Positions 22,913 to 35,254 of a stretch of 64,000 bases of DNA are shown in pieces. The notes beneath the pieces were generated by a model that was not told where the DNA came from, ran no database searches, and saw only the letters and a program-made list of their open reading frames with translations. A program made the position numbers and the translations under genes. Source of the DNA: Lepidostoma basale (lineage: Eukaryota; Arthropoda; Insecta; Trichoptera; Lepidostomatidae); the NCBI GenBank assembly GCA_022606425.2, contig JAHDVF020001501.1:496001-560000 (forward strand). The letters are read 5' to 3'. Position 1 is the first letter of the stretch. Every line of letters starts with the position of its first letter.

Positions 22913-23327
22913 GTTCACTCATCCTACCTCCCCGCGCTGCGCATCGTGACCACTTGCCGCGACCTTCTCGCCCCGCCTGTTCTCCTAATATTTCATTCCG
23001 AAGCGCGCCGTGTTTAGGAATTTACATCACGTCCATGAATTGATTTTACGACTACACTTTGTATACTTTTCCAATAACCACTGATTTGAGAGATTTTTCA
23101 CGAAACTATTCCGAATTTCAACGAACGAAATTATTTAATTCGAGCACAAAATCACTGATTGCCTTTAAACAATTATTCGCCTAGGTTCACTTTGATTTAA
23201 TTATTAATTTGACTAATTTATACTGTGTGATCATTCAACGATTATAATAGAATTCATAAATGTATTTAGATGGAAACACGATCATTTCAATTTAACTTTG
23301 TTAGATTTGAATTCAACAGATTTTCAC
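22913..23327 (-). other. probable 5'UTR part of host exon 1
   Basis: Upstream of the ATG the sequence is GC-rich for about 100 bp. Further out, a strong acceptor (TTTTTCTTTGTTTCAG) sits at 23328-23343, so the exon may begin at 23327 with an untranslated leader exon elsewhere upstream. No core promoter is obvious. The alternative is that transcription starts within this segment. Confidence 0.45.
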
Positions 23328-23369
23328 CTGAAACAAAGAAAAAATACATCAATTAAAACAATATTGCAA

Positions 23370-23530
23370 TACGAATTTTAAATACTGATTAAAAGATCTG
23401 TTTTCTTAAAGTTTTATTATATGTTATGCTAGTAATAAACATGTCTTTCTATAAAGTAAAATAAAACATACGTTTTTATTCATATTCATTATTTAAAATG
23501 CAGTTTAATCATCATTGTTTATAAAAAAAA
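23370..23530. repeat. HH-A repeat, degenerate
   Basis: Outer arm remnants (TTAAAGTTTTATTATATGTTA and the inverse near 23455-23470, then TTTTTATTCATATTC) with a shortened centre (AATAAACATGTC). Lies just upstream of the putative 5'UTR acceptor. Confidence 0.5.
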
Positions 23531-23599
23531 TATATATATAAAGTGGTTTTACTCCAACAAAAATAAATAGCAGGCGCATGCATAAAATAATAATGTACA

Positions 23600-23800
23600 A
23601 CCACCCTGTTCTTTCCTGACATACTTCTCTTGATTTCTCAACAATCATACATCATGTCATGTATGCATGTCGATTTTTCCGATTCCTCACGAGACCGACA
23701 TTTAAAATTTTATTGATTTGATGATGCCACGTTTTCCTTGGTTTTCTGATATTCCTTGCTCCATTTACATTGTTCTATGGTACATTTTTTCTTTATTTTT
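23600..23800 (-). mobile_element. RTE-1 fragment
   Basis: Minus-strand coding matches WHHQIN..., VSRGIGKIDMHT-type and EVCQERTGW-like decayed forms of RTE-1. Tail missing. Confidence 0.65.
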
Positions 23801-23834
23801 TTTTCTTGGCTTTATTTAAAGTTAGAAAACACCA

Positions 23835-24095
23835 GAATTAGATAGATATGTGAGGTTGAGGATATTAGAAGATGCAACAGACAGCGTAGAAGGGACTGGT
23901 ACGGTCATGTTCAAAGAATGGACACATCCAGTCTCCCCAATATTGCACTACATAATTGGCCTCATGGGACTCGTCCTCGTGAAAGACCTCCTAAAAGATG
24001 AAAGGACAGCTGGGAGTCTACCTCACAGGAGGAGCAACACCCCGGAGAACAGACCACATAGGTCTACAACAAGAAAGAAGAAGAAGAAGATATCG
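23835..24095 (+). mobile_element. NLR-3 non-LTR fragment
   Basis: Decayed RYVRLRILEDATDSVEGTG and frame-shifted W..HVQRMDTSSLPNIALH region, then PRERPPKR.KDSWEST, then a GAAGAAGAAG tail. Same family as 17815-18205. Confidence 0.7.
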
Positions 24096-26139
24096 TGAAT
24101 AAATACTAAGTGTTTCATTATTTTAAATCGGTTTGTTTAAAAATCATATTTCTTAGAGGTCTACAATCTGCTTACAAAAAATGATAAATAACTTTCACGG
24201 GATAAACAAGAATATTATTTCAGCAAATTAGTTATTTTGGCAATTTATTCAGTCGATTCAGTGTGTATTTACAATAATCCCGGGCCGAATCCGTTACGAG
24301 AATCGTAAGTCTGTTAACTTAATAAAGATTTATAATTGAGAAAATTAAAAACTTCAATTAATTAAGTACATTACTCCTAGCGGTGGCGGCCCTCTAGGGA
24401 GAGTTTACCTTAATTAAGTTTTTTCGTGAATTTTTTATTAAGGGCGCTTTAATTTGGCTTCAATTAAGATAACGTTCTCGGTACAGTCGAGAGATTCTTA
24501 TCAATTTATTAAACGTTGTTGATATTTTAAGCTGACGATTTTAAGATAAGGGAACGTTTTACATTTAACACTTTCAGTAAATAAGGCCTTGTTTACATGA
24601 GAAATTTTAGACATCTGTTACGTTTACTGAAGAATATTTTTATTCTCTTAACCGTTTGGGTGTCTTAAGCGAGTATACTCGCTCTCTGTTGCCGTACCCT
24701 TGCGACCGGTCATGCAAAATGAGCGAGTTAACTCGTTCAAGTTAATATCCGTTTCAAAAAAAATTCTAGTACGAATTCAAATAATCAATAATAAAGAATG
24801 ATAAATAAATACTATAGTATAACAGAAAATTTATATAAACAATTTTACAGAGCTTTTTCTAAAATATTTGCATGACAGTCGAAGTGTGTTTCTAATGCTG
24901 GATTGTCAGTTTTCAAGGCAGTAATGTATCTTCTAATACGTCTTTTCTTATTTTTCCATTGAAAATTTTAACATTTTTTTAGTATATTAATTGCTGGCAT
25001 GCAATATAACGTATTATTGTGAATTGTGCAAAGAATAAATTGCCTTAAAACCACCCTAGGTACTCGTATATGAACGTAGTGATACGCACGCTTTAAATGT
25101 ACAATTCTGCGCTATCCCGTATCACATACGCGCTTGAGAAAAAGTAACTGTTAGGGATACACGCGTGTGCTAACAACACTTGAGTACAGTTCTTCACAAA
25201 TATGATAGTTTTACAAGGGACAGGCGAAGTGTGCGGTCGAGTTTTCAACGTTTCGTAATTTAAAAAATATATACGAGTATAATTAGATTAAATTAATAAA
25301 AAAAGTGATTTTTTTTGCATGTTTCTCTGAAAATTACCTGAAGGTAGGGAGGTTAAATTTCTAAAACGGTTTTGTTTTTTATTATAAATTTTATAATATT
25401 CCTTGAATATATTCATTAAATTAAAAAACCTCATTCTTGTAGGTTTTTTTGACGACCCTCCGATATCAGCCATACTAGTATAATACCTTCCGGCGCTTAA
25501 AGGGTTAAGTCGGTACTTATTCGTATAATTTCATTCTATAAAAGGATATATAAGGCCATAAACGCAAAAAAAAAGAATTGTAGAACCGAGTGGTACGAAC
25601 AGTAAAATGTCGTCATTCTAATTATAAAAACGTATAAATCTGAAACGGAGATACCTCCTCTCGCTAGTAGGATAAATAAATAACACGAGTCGATCATAAT
25701 ATCATTCATCGGCCGTACAAAATATTGCGTTCATGCTTCCCGCATAGAAAATAAATAATTCATTGCGGGTTAAGTAAGACTTTTAACCCTTAAATGCATG
25801 ATTTTTCCAAATTCAAAAGTAAAAATATTTTTATACTAAAATTAGGTTGAATATGACGAGAAAAAAATGCAAGTTTATTTGTGGATTTTATTCATAAGAA
25901 GTGGCTTATTGCAGATATGATTTATTACGAAAAATATATATCAGATATGCAATTATTACAAAAAAAAATCAAAAATTAATAAACAATGGTAGACTCACCT
26001 TTATGGAGCATATAAATTTATTTTATTTCGTTTTATATCCAGTAGCACCACTGAATATAAATGTTGAAACTGCCAGAAATGTGACACATCTGCATCAAAC
26101 GTTTTTTATTATTATTAAAATCTAATATCAATATAAAAT
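24096..26139. other. no recognised feature
   Basis: Two kilobases of low-copy AT-rich DNA upstream of the host gene. It includes a patch at 24655-24740 with GCGAGTATACTCGC, a small perfect palindrome. I see no exon, RNA gene or known repeat. Confidence 0.4.
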
Positions 26140-26645
26140 CTAATTGGTGTTCTTCTACCGACCCTTATGTATGGAAGCGAAGCATGGAACTGGTAAAATA
26201 ATGATGAAAGTAGAATAAATGCAGTTGAAATGAGATCTCTTAGAAGAATGTGTGAATACTCTGTGTATGATAGAGTGCCGAATGAAAATATAAGAAGTGA
26301 ATGCGGTGCGAATGATGGTGTCATGAACTAAATAATGAAAGGATCATTAAGATGGTTTGGACATATTGAAATAATGAATGAAGAAAGAATAGTAAAAAAG
26401 ATATGTTAATGATGTAAATGGAACCAGAAATAGAGGAAGACCGAGGAAAACGTGGCACGATCAAATAAATCAAATATTGAATGTCGGCCATGTGAGGAGT
26501 CAGAGAAATCGACGCGCGTGCATGACACGATGTATGAATGTTGAGGAAGCGAGAGAAATATGTCAGGAAAGAAAAGTGTGCCAGTCCATTCTTTCGGCCT
26601 ACCCCTTCGGGGAGACGGCGTGATGGTTAGTTAGTTAGTTAGTTA
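26140..26645 (+). mobile_element. RTE-1 fragment with TTAG tail
   Basis: Starts at GVLLPTLMYGSEAWNW (stop after NW) and runs to YPFGETA-stop and four TTAG units. Very similar to the copy at 33225 in its 3' half. Confidence 0.9.
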
Positions 26646-27214
26646 AAATGTAAATTTCTTGCTTACAGAGACATCTACTCGAATAATTCAAAAACACGAT
26701 GGCTGGCGTATTATTACACTTACACAACACTATGCATTGGCGTTAATTTATTACATGTATACAGAGTTATAAGCGCTTAAATAAATTGTTGCAGATATGC
26801 AACAGAAGGCATTTAAGGGTTAAACGCGGATCCACACCGGGCCACATGGTCCTGAAGAATTCAGTTCGGAAGCAAATCTTCCCGCCGTGTTCACTGGGCT
26901 CTCTGCTCAGCGCGTCTACTTCCTTATTCCGGAGAATGTGTTTCAATGATGGATTGTATGACGGGAGAGTGTATTTGAAATAAGTATGAATAAGAAATAA
27001 CACAAAAAGAATGATTGATTACTTTCCTCTTCGAAATAAAAAAATCATTTGAGAGAGACTTGCAATTTTGACTGATTTTTATTATGCAATTCATGTTCAT
27101 TTAACGATTTAAACTTGTTATAAAATTTGACATACTACAGAACAAACGTTAAAAACTCATCGATGTTGTATTTCATCCACGTATACACGATAATATAAAA
27201 AAAAAACTAACTTA
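26646..27214. other. no recognised feature; GC-richer low-copy patch
   Basis: A patch at 26820-26960 is GC-rich against its flanks and open on both strands for 65-78 codons, but without splice sites or motifs I can rely on. It could be a conserved non-coding element. Confidence 0.3.
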
Positions 27215-27715
27215 CTAACTAACTAACCATCACGCCGTCTCCCTGAAGGGGTAGGCAGAAAGAATGGACTGCCACACTTTTCTTTCCTGACATATTTCTC
27301 TCGCCTCCTCAACATTCATACATCGTCTCATGCACGCGCGTCGATTTCTCTGACTTCTCACATGGCCGACATTCAATATTTGATTTATTTGATTGTGCCA
27401 CGTTTTCCTCGGTCTTCCTCTATTTTTGGTTCCATTTACATCATTAACATATAACTTCTTCACCATTCTCTCTTCATTCATTCTTTCCATATGTCCAAAC
27501 CATCTTAATGATCCTTTCATTATTTTGTTCATGACACCATCATTCGCACCGCATTCACTTCTTATGTTTTCATTCGACACTCTATCATACACAGAGTATT
27601 TGAGATCTCATTTCTGCTGCATTTATTCCTTTATCCTTCTTTTGTCAGTTCCATGCTTCGCTTCCATACATAAGGGTCGGTAGAAGAATACCATTGTGCA
27701 CTGCCATAATTTTAA
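27215..27715 (-). mobile_element. RTE-1 fragment with CTAA (TTAG) tail
   Basis: A 120-codon open frame covers YDRVSNENIRSECGANDGVM through YPFRETA-stop. A deletion upstream joins it to LMYGSEAWNW-like sequence. It lies tail to tail with the copy at 26140-26645. Confidence 0.92.
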
Positions 27716-27819
27716 AACAATCGGTTATTTTAAGAAATGATATGAAAATAAATCCTAGGAGCCCATACGGTGATTTCATAAGATGTTTCTTCTCTTATTT
27801 AAATAAATTTAACGTCAAG

Positions 27820-28115
27820 TCCAATCTTTGATTTATTTCCTTTGTTGTAAGTAATTACCTGAACCCCAATAAGGACTTTAAATTATTATTTTAAATTTTA
27901 AATTGAATCATAATATTTGTTATAACAAAAGCATAAACGTTCCAAAATAAATCTTTATAAGATCTGTCAGATCATGTAAACAACAACAATTAAATAATAT
28001 TTCTAAAAATTTATCTTTACTGAAGAAAGACTGTTTGTTCGAAACATGTCTATATAATTTTATTTTTTAATATAAGTGTTGTATATACAAAGTGTATAAA
28101 AAAGAAAAATAGAAA
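27820..28115 (+). repeat. HH-D repeat with hammerhead-like motif
   Basis: A single arm, with TAACAAAAGCATAAACGTTCC upstream. The motif from about 28014 reads CUGAAGA, A, a weak hairpin (GACUGUUUGUUC), GAAA, ACAUGU, C, UAUA. The core is intact; stem II is eroded. Confidence 0.5.
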
Positions 28116-29584
28116 TAAATCATAAGATGTTTTTTTATTATTATTATCCGAAAAAAATATTTATCTCGGTACTGTCATGACGAAAGCCAATACAATGCAC
28201 GCGGAATTAGAGCGATAAATATATTAACCATCTATTTTTTCATAAATTATTTATTGATATTTCAACAATATAAAAAAGTTAAATTATATTTAAAAAATCC
28301 CAAATCCAAAAAAGTGCATGCCGGCAAAGGGGGGGCTCACAAAAAATATTACCCCTGGTTGGCAAGATTCCAGTCCGTCTAATGATTTAAAAAAAACATA
28401 TTTAAAATTCTTGAAGAAGGACGTAGTTATCACACTACGTAGGAAAATTAAAAAAAACTCGTAAAATTGCGGCGACTAGAAAATATTTTTTTTTACTTTT
28501 GCACTATTTTTTTTCAACTTTCGAATTTTTTTTAAAAAGTTAAAAATAAATATTTCAAAAAAATATATTTTATGCGATTAAAAATTATATCAAGAAGCTC
28601 TGTACAATTTTTCAAGTAAATCGGTACATTAGAACTTGAGTTATCATGCCAACCGTATCGAGTAAAATCTATAATATGTCGCTTAATGGTGTGTTACAGC
28701 GATTCCAGTATTATATAATGTTCGACCTCCTATGAAGTTGATTTCTAATGATTTATTAAGTACAAAAGAGTTTTCATAATACGGGCTCTTCACCGATATG
28801 CAAAGTTTGCAAGTCGCCTATAGTACGAGTACATAGGTCCAGTCCGGACCGATTAAGTCGGTGCGTCACAAAAAAAGCGTAACTTTTATTTTTATATATA
28901 TCCTAATATTTTTAAAGGTATGAACTTTATAAATATGAAAAAAAAACTTTTTTTTTACAATACCCCCTTAAAGAACAACAAATAATCTATTAATGTATAA
29001 ATATGATATAAATATTGATTTCAGGACCCATATCTGGTGTTGTAGCGGGAATTTGGAGCCATAAGAGCAATTAAGAGATCTGTATAAAGATCCGCTGAGA
29101 GCCGGTCGGAGTCAAAGGATCTGCTGGAAACCAAAGGCGCAGGATCAAGAAACCAGAAAGAACATCATCAAGACAGATTACACTCTCCAAAAGTATACAG
29201 CCATCTTAAGTAAGTGTTTAGAAAGTACTTACATATATCTGCCCAATACACATTTTGAGGTTATTATATGTTATTGTTAGAAATACGTTAACATTAACTG
29301 TGAAGATCACTTTTTATCATTACACACGGTACGATATCTAAATAAATGTGAAATATAATACGATATCAAATATTCCTCACTTGTCAACACTGTGTTCAAA
29401 GAAGTTTTAAAATAACAACAAAATAAACTCGACTATATTTTTCGTAAAATCAATTCAATGATGAAATATCATAGACATTAGTATGCAATCAAAATAATGT
29501 CTATCTTTATAGAATATTTTGGTATGAACTTGTGACAATAATTAGTTGCAACATATTTTAAACGCAAGTTCAAACATGATTAAT
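28116..29584. other. no recognised feature; possible non-coding exon
   Basis: AT-rich with long A/T runs. A segment at 29025-29207 is bounded by TTGATTTCAG and GTAAGTG and is richer in G+C, but all three plus-strand frames contain stops. At best an untranslated or lncRNA exon. Confidence 0.3.
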
Positions 29585-29690
29585 GAATATTTTGAATGTA
29601 TACAAATACTGGATTTAACCCATCGCGGATTAGTCATTTTTAAGGATTTTTTTTGCTCAATAAAGACGAAGATGGAAATTGGTAAACTCT
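29585..29690 (+). repeat. FB-K fragment, degenerate
   Basis: TATACAAATACTGGATTTAACCC module followed by a decayed arm (GCTCAATAAAGACGAAGATGG). Confidence 0.5.
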
Positions 29691-29754
29691 ACGGTCGAAT
29701 TTCAATAGAAAGAGTAAAAAAACACGACGACTGAAGGAGTATGGGATGTTCATG

Positions 29755-29900
29755 GGGCTTTTTACGACGTGCGTGTATGGCTCGCTGTATGAATGTGGAG
29801 AAAGCTAGAGAGGTACGTCAGGATAGAGTAGTGTTGGCGGTCCATACTCTCTGCCTACCCCTGCGCGGAAACGGCGTGATGGTTTATTGTTGTTGTTGTT
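29755..29900 (+). mobile_element. RTE-1 3' fragment, TTG-tail subfamily
   Basis: Encodes RACMARCMNVEKAREVRQDR, then a shifted VLAVHTLCLPLR, ending GGCGTGATGG and a TTG repeat. Confidence 0.8.
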
Positions 29901-30440
29901 ATTATATTAACCTAAGGTTTATTATTATATTAGCCTAATTGGAATTAAACTAAATATACTACAATATAAATAGAGGGACTTCGGGGAGCTGGCAGAAGGC
30001 AGTTATCAGGCTGAGAAATATAAGAGAGGAGAAAGGAATGAGCAGAGTTGAGAATCTATTTCAAGTGGCGTATGATTTTAAATTTCATTATTTCCAATGA
30101 ACTTCTACCATAATGTTTTAAATAATATGTTTCATTTTTAAATTTGTTGGATTATTTTTAAATTCCAAAGATTTTTATACCGTCTAATGATAGGCACAAT
30201 CTGCTAACTCGTTTTGAATACAACTGCGTGGCCACAATTCAGCAATCAATTATGACAACAAAATCCATTGACCTCGATTATACATACAGGTTCATTGCCA
30301 TTGTGACGAAAATATATATGTTTACGCATGTGATATCCGTAAATGTTCAGGAGAACTTTTCAAACTTGGTAATTTGATAAAATTGACTAAATTTACAATA
30401 GAAATTAATTTTAAAAAGCGGTTTCAAAATACCTATTATC
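29901..30440. other. no recognised feature
   Basis: AT-rich. A short patch near 29970-30060 (GAGAAATATAAGAGAGGAG) could be an old retroelement remnant. Nothing firm. Confidence 0.35.
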
Positions 30441-30444
30441 TGTT

Positions 30445-30830
30445 TTTTCCGATCTTGGAAAAATCCGTGTAACTCATCTTTCTCGACCGACATTTCAGTG
30501 ATCGTTGCAGTCTCCATCTTCAGGGTAGTTAATAATAATATATAATAAATTGGACGATTTATAGAACGCCATTTTTATGAAGTACTTATCTCAAGGGCGC
30601 TGTAGAAAATGCTCCGTTTTATGAACTAGTTAAAAAAATAAAGATATTGAGTATGAGGGCTGCACTCAACGTAGTATTTTTATCTGGAAAGGATAATTTG
30701 AAAAGGTGCGTTTTGAGTCTCGATAGAATATAGTCATAAATACCTTGAAGATGGAATCTGTAACGATCTCCGAAACGTCGATCGAGAAATACAAGTTACA
30801 CGGAGTTTTTCAAGATTCTAATAAACATTG
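30445..30830. repeat. HH-F foldback with paired hammerhead-like motifs
   Basis: Left arm on the minus strand (30481-30530) gives ACC, CUGAAGA, U, GGAGA loop, a mutated return strand, GAAAUGUC, GGU. Right arm on the plus strand (30741-30795) gives UUGAAGA, GAUCUCC, GAAACGUC, GAUCGAG. The consensus has a GGAGA/UCUCC stem II, an ACC/GGU stem I and the palindrome ACGU. The copies are inverted about 215 bp apart. Confidence 0.45.
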
Positions 30831-30905
30831 TTATCAACCGTGTAAATGTATGCAATTATATATACGATAATTTTTATAAAGTTTTACCGTGTAATTAAAG
30901 CAAAT

Positions 30906-31154
30906 GAAGACTACAGGGGAAAAACAAGGAACGTCAGTTAAAATTCAAAATAAATGTAATAATGCCATCTAGCGGCATTTGTACGTATCTATCCACAGTA
31001 AAATTTTCATATTCAAAAATCATCTGTGTCATCGACTATGGCCAGATAATCGATTGCTTATTGCTAAGAAATATATAGACTTTGATTAGCTTTATTCTCA
31101 ATTTATTCAAATTAACCTTCTACTGACATTCCTTGTTTTTCCCCTGTAGTCTTC
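30906..31154. repeat. small element bounded by 32-bp inverted repeats
   Basis: 30906-30937 and 31123-31154 are inverse copies matching at 31 of 32 positions (GAAGACTACAGGGGAAAAAC...). The spacer is AT-rich with no frame. May be a MITE or a hairpin-forming repeat; no target duplication is clear. Confidence 0.6.
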
Positions 31155-32003
31155 AAATAATACAAAAGTTCCATTTAATGTACCTACAAAATTTCCGGAA
31201 GAATACCTGCAGGTCAGGAATGAGAGAATAAAAGGGTGTGGAGGAGCTACGATTGAAATCAGGATAAGGGGTGGACGAGGTACAAAAAAACTCGGCAGGC
31301 CGACTTGACACACGGAAATTGCATTTTCAATAACCCTTTATGGAGGTTTCCTCCCATTTGGGGTACTTTTTCACGGCGTCACAGTCAGGTGCGGTGCCTA
31401 GCGGAGGCACAATACCCCAAGCACGTAGGTACTAAGTATCTACCTACTGGCAACATCGTTGGTATTACGTGAACCGTCTTCACAAGCTATTTTACATAAG
31501 AAATGACATTTTCGTACTGTTTCAAAATACAATTTTTTCGAAGATTTAAAAAAAAAATTAACTAAATTATCATTGGGCCGTTTTTTCGAAGGTGTAGGAA
31601 GAAATAATAAACCTCCGCATTGTTCGGTCCTGACGTATTTGAATTAAAACACTGTTTTTACCACATGTAAGTTCATTTTTCTCGACCGTAGGAGAACGAT
31701 ATAAACTAATGAGAACGATAGAAGTTAATATCGTTCTCTTGATGAGGAAGATCGAAAGGCGGCCGAGGGTGTGTGTCACAATGTGTGAATGAAGACCAAG
31801 GAACTATCTTTATATGTTCCGACGTTCACCTTACAGCTGAGGAAGCCATGGAAATTCTCAGCCAGAATATGTAGGGTATATCTATGGGGCGAGTTAAAAG
31901 TTAGAAGGAACCTTTTTAAAAAACTAGCAATTATATACATTTATTCACAAGCCATAAACGACCATCGACTTATATTTGGTGATCTGCCTCTAATAATTTT
32001 GAC
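31155..32003. other. mostly unrecognised; diverged RTE-1 terminus at 31575-31650
   Basis: The short minus-strand piece (GGCCGTTTTTTCGAAGG through CGCATTGTTCGGTCCTGACG) resembles the RTE-1 end. GC-richer DNA at 31190-31420 shows no exon evidence. Confidence 0.4.
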
Positions 32004-32195
32004 GACCTTCGTGGCAGAGTAGTAAAAGCTCTGACTTCCATACTGAAGGTTCCGGGTCCGATTCCCGGCGATAGCAATGGGATTGTCACACTGTCTCTGG
32101 TCTGGTGTAGAATTCACGTGACAATAAAATGGCGATAAATTGGCTACCTATCACATGTCACGAGAATCAATATAATAGCTAAAATATATTGTATA
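32004..32195 (+). repeat. SINE-1, 3'-shortened
   Basis: A box GTGGCAGAGTAGT (mutated), B box GGTCCGATTCC, body to CACGAGAATCAATATAATAG. The tail is replaced by other repeat sequence. Confidence 0.82.
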
Positions 32196-32324
32196 CAGTA
32201 ATAGGGTTCAAACGACCTGTTGTATACAAAAAAATTAAAAAAAATATATATATAAAAAAAAAAAAAATTTAAAAAAATGAAATAATAAAAAAATACAGCT
32301 ACTGTGGTTAAATACAAAATGTTT

Positions 32325-32560
32325 CATAATTAATACGAATGAAAACGTCAGTTTTCAAGAATTTTTTTATGTTTTATGGGAATGACATATTTCGCCCTTC
32401 TAAGGCATTATCAAATGTAATTTAAATGTCATCTAAGGCCTCAGAAGGGCGAAACATGTCATTCCCATAAAATATATTAAAACTTCTAGAAAACTGACGT
32501 TTTCATTCGTATTAATTATTTTATATGGAGTTTTACATAATTGTTCAAGAAACAGTAAAC
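32325..32560. repeat. HH-A foldback repeat
   Basis: Arms of about 95 bp with TTAATACGAATGAAAACGTC outside and CGCCCTTCTAAGGCATTATC inside. The right arm carries GGGCGAAACATGTCATTCCC intact. One of the least decayed copies. Confidence 0.78.
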
Positions 32561-33224
32561 AAAATGTTTTATTATTCTATATTTATAAGTTTGAATAATT
32601 GTGTTCGAAATTTATTTGAATTACGAGAAAAAATCTATTCGAACGTAAATTTTAAACACTCGTTTTAAAATGACATATTTTCGTATACCTATCTAGAAAT
32701 TGTGTTTTGGTGGCTATATATCTAAGAAATTTGTCATACCGCAACCATGTGTAGACGTTTCACAGAGGGTCTTGGATGTGTGAGGGCAATCTCCCATCCC
32801 TCGCCTCCACGGTATTGTGCTATAGATTAGGCCTGGAACCGATTTGGGAGCAGCTGACATAACGGTAAAGGCATGTTATATTTACAAACCTTTGGGAAAT
32901 TCATCGGGAGGAATTATTTACAGCCATCAGGTGGTCCCATTTTCTTTAAAAAAGTACCATTTCCCCAGCAAAGGGAGACTGTTTATCTACATATGTAAGA
33001 GAGTTCCATGAATAAGTGATTTTAATGGAAAGCGTGGTGTTTTGAAACGACTATTGATTGATCTTGTTTCCACGAAATGGTGATTTAAAATCTTCGTTCG
33101 GTAATAAAATACATGTTGACACTTTTCCTCACAGCGAGGTAAAGTGCTGAACGTTAAAAAAGAGTAATGTTTTTTATATTGAATGTGCTCAATAGACATT
33201 TTGATTTTAACTGATTATATTTAT
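32561..33224. other. no recognised feature
   Basis: Low-copy sequence. A region at 32740-32960 is more complex, with no frame or splice support I can defend. Confidence 0.35.
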
Positions 33225-33895
33225 TGAGCAAGTAGTTGAGTTCGTGTATTTAGGTAGTATGTTTACAAGAGATGGGCGAGTGGAGAGGGATATTGAAAGA
33301 AGGGTTGGGGCAGGCAACAAAGTGAATGGTGCAATTAAAGTTGTCATCGCAAACAAAAACCTATCCAAAAAAGCTAGAATGGCAGTGCACAATGGTGTTC
33401 TTCTACCGACCCTTATGTATGGAAGCGAAACATGGAACTGGCAAAAGAAGGATAAAAGTAGAATAAATGCAATAGATACGAGAACTCTTAGACGAATGTG
33501 TGGATACTCCGTGTATGATAGAGTGTCGAATGAAAATATAATAAGTAAATGCGGTGCGAATGATGGTGTCATGAACAAAATAATGAAAGGATCATTAAGA
33601 TGGTTTGGACATATGGAAAGAATGAATGAAGAAAGAATGGTAAAAAAATTATATGTTAATGATGCAAATGGAACCAGAAATAGAGGAAGACCGAGGAAAA
33701 CGTGGCACGATCAAATAAATCAAATATTGAATGTCGGCCATGTGAGGAGTCAGAGAAATCGACGCGCGTGCATGACACGATGTATGAATGTTGAGGAAGC
33801 GAGAGAAATATGTCAGGAAAGAAAAGTGTGGCAGTCCATTCTTTCTGCCTACCCCTACGGAGAGACGGCGTGATGGTTAGTAAGTTTGTTAGTTT
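33225..33895 (+). mobile_element. RTE-1, longest copy with uninterrupted C-terminal frame
   Basis: This copy is open for 209 codons from YLGSMFTRDGRVERDIERRV to YPYGETA-stop, then a TTAG/TTTG tail. It is the C-terminal third of an RTE-like reverse transcriptase: the YLGS segment after the catalytic palm, the conserved LMYGSETW element of the thumb region, the RWFGHMERM motif, the basic GRPRKTWHDQI motif, and the RRACMTRCMNVEEAREICQE end segment. The protein, when complete, would copy its mRNA at a nicked target site in the nucleus. Here the endonuclease domain and palm are missing, so the copy cannot move by itself. It serves as the reference for the other RTE-1 fragments. Clade assignment (RTE rather than CR1 or Jockey) rests on motif appearance and the simple-repeat tail. 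Confidence 0.9.
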
Positions 33896-35199
33896 TATAA
33901 TTTTTTACGTAATTAAAAATAATACATATTTTTTTATATAAAATAAGGGAAGTTTTGCGGTTTTAATAATATAATACTAAACGTTTTTGACAATTACCTT
34001 ATATTCCTTTTTTGCATATATAATCAGAAGGCTTAAATAGACCTCTAGGCTTAGCTTGTAATCCTCTTGTTAAACACGCTCCAGGAGCTCGCCCTGGCGT
34101 AGAAGGCCCATAATAATTATTTAATTGTGTTTGAGGCTACTCAAAGGTAACGTCCTAATTAAAATTGGCTCCCCGTACAAAGAGGATTAAATGAGGTAGG
34201 ATCAGTGAAACTTACGTGTTTTGTAAGGACGATGTCCGTTTCTTTCGCCGCAACCCTTCCCCCGGACAATTAGAGAATTATTTGCTCCGCGGGACGATAA
34301 TACAAACATTCAATTTAACAGCCAATTTAACAAAGAAAATATTTAATTTTAAAGTGGAAAGATAAAATTAATTCCAACGAGATAAAAAAGCAACGCAATA
34401 AAAATTACAAATTTCGAAATACAAGTTTTGAAAACCTTTTCTAACCCCTTTTGATCATCAGCGCGAAGTTTAACTCCCGGCGGTGTTATTTGGCAGTTAA
34501 ATTTTACATTTATTAAAACAAATTCTGCTTTGAGGTTACTATTTTGGAAATATTTAAATATAAATGTTTATTCCTTTCTTGAGACCTAGGCTGTTAATAA
34601 TTACAGCAACAAAGATGTCGGTTATTATTTGCAAGGGAAATTTGAAGTCTGACAATAAAATTACGACGCGGATAAAGCAAGAGATTCGCGTAAGCATAAA
34701 GCGCTGCTACCCGCGGCTTGTGTCGGGGGTTGTATCGCGAGCGGAAGTGTCTGTGATGAGTCGTTTTGGAAATAGACCTCGATTCATTTAACGAATTAGC
34801 ATTTACTAAAACTTTGCCAAGTTTTACTGCTATTATTCATCTTAATTGACAAGAACATATTGCAAGAGGCTCGGAGAGTTCTCGGAGCAAGCGCGAGTGG
34901 GGGTATCTCACACAGCCCTACACCGTGTCGGTTCGCCTCCACTTCCCAAACCAGCTTTCCCGGTATCTTTTTACGGTAGTTACGAGAACAGCAACTTCTT
35001 TCTTAGAATATCAAGACAAAAATAAAACTTTGTAACTTTATGTATCATCTCATAATAGCATTAAGATATTTTTTCAAATCAAATTATTTCAGAAACTGGC
35101 GCCAGCGTGGTAATAGAAATATTAATAAATTTGATACGAAACCATTATTCGGTGGTTTGACCCATTTAAAAATAACATTTAACACTTTCTCACTTAGTA
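33896..35199. other. no recognised feature; low-copy GC-richer islands
   Basis: Islands at 34060-34300 and 34680-34980 are GC-richer and non-repetitive within the window, so they might be conserved non-coding elements or untranslated exons. No frame longer than 91 codons, and none with motifs. Confidence 0.3.
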
Positions 35200-35254
35200 T
35201 AAACCACTTTATTTTAAATAGTCAATTGTTTTGGCCAAAACGAAAAAAACTTTG

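Noticed and set aside
26625..26650. TTAG repeats as telomeric repeat
   Set aside because: The unit is 4 nt (not TTAGG) and always follows the RTE-1 stop codon, so it is the retroelement tail.
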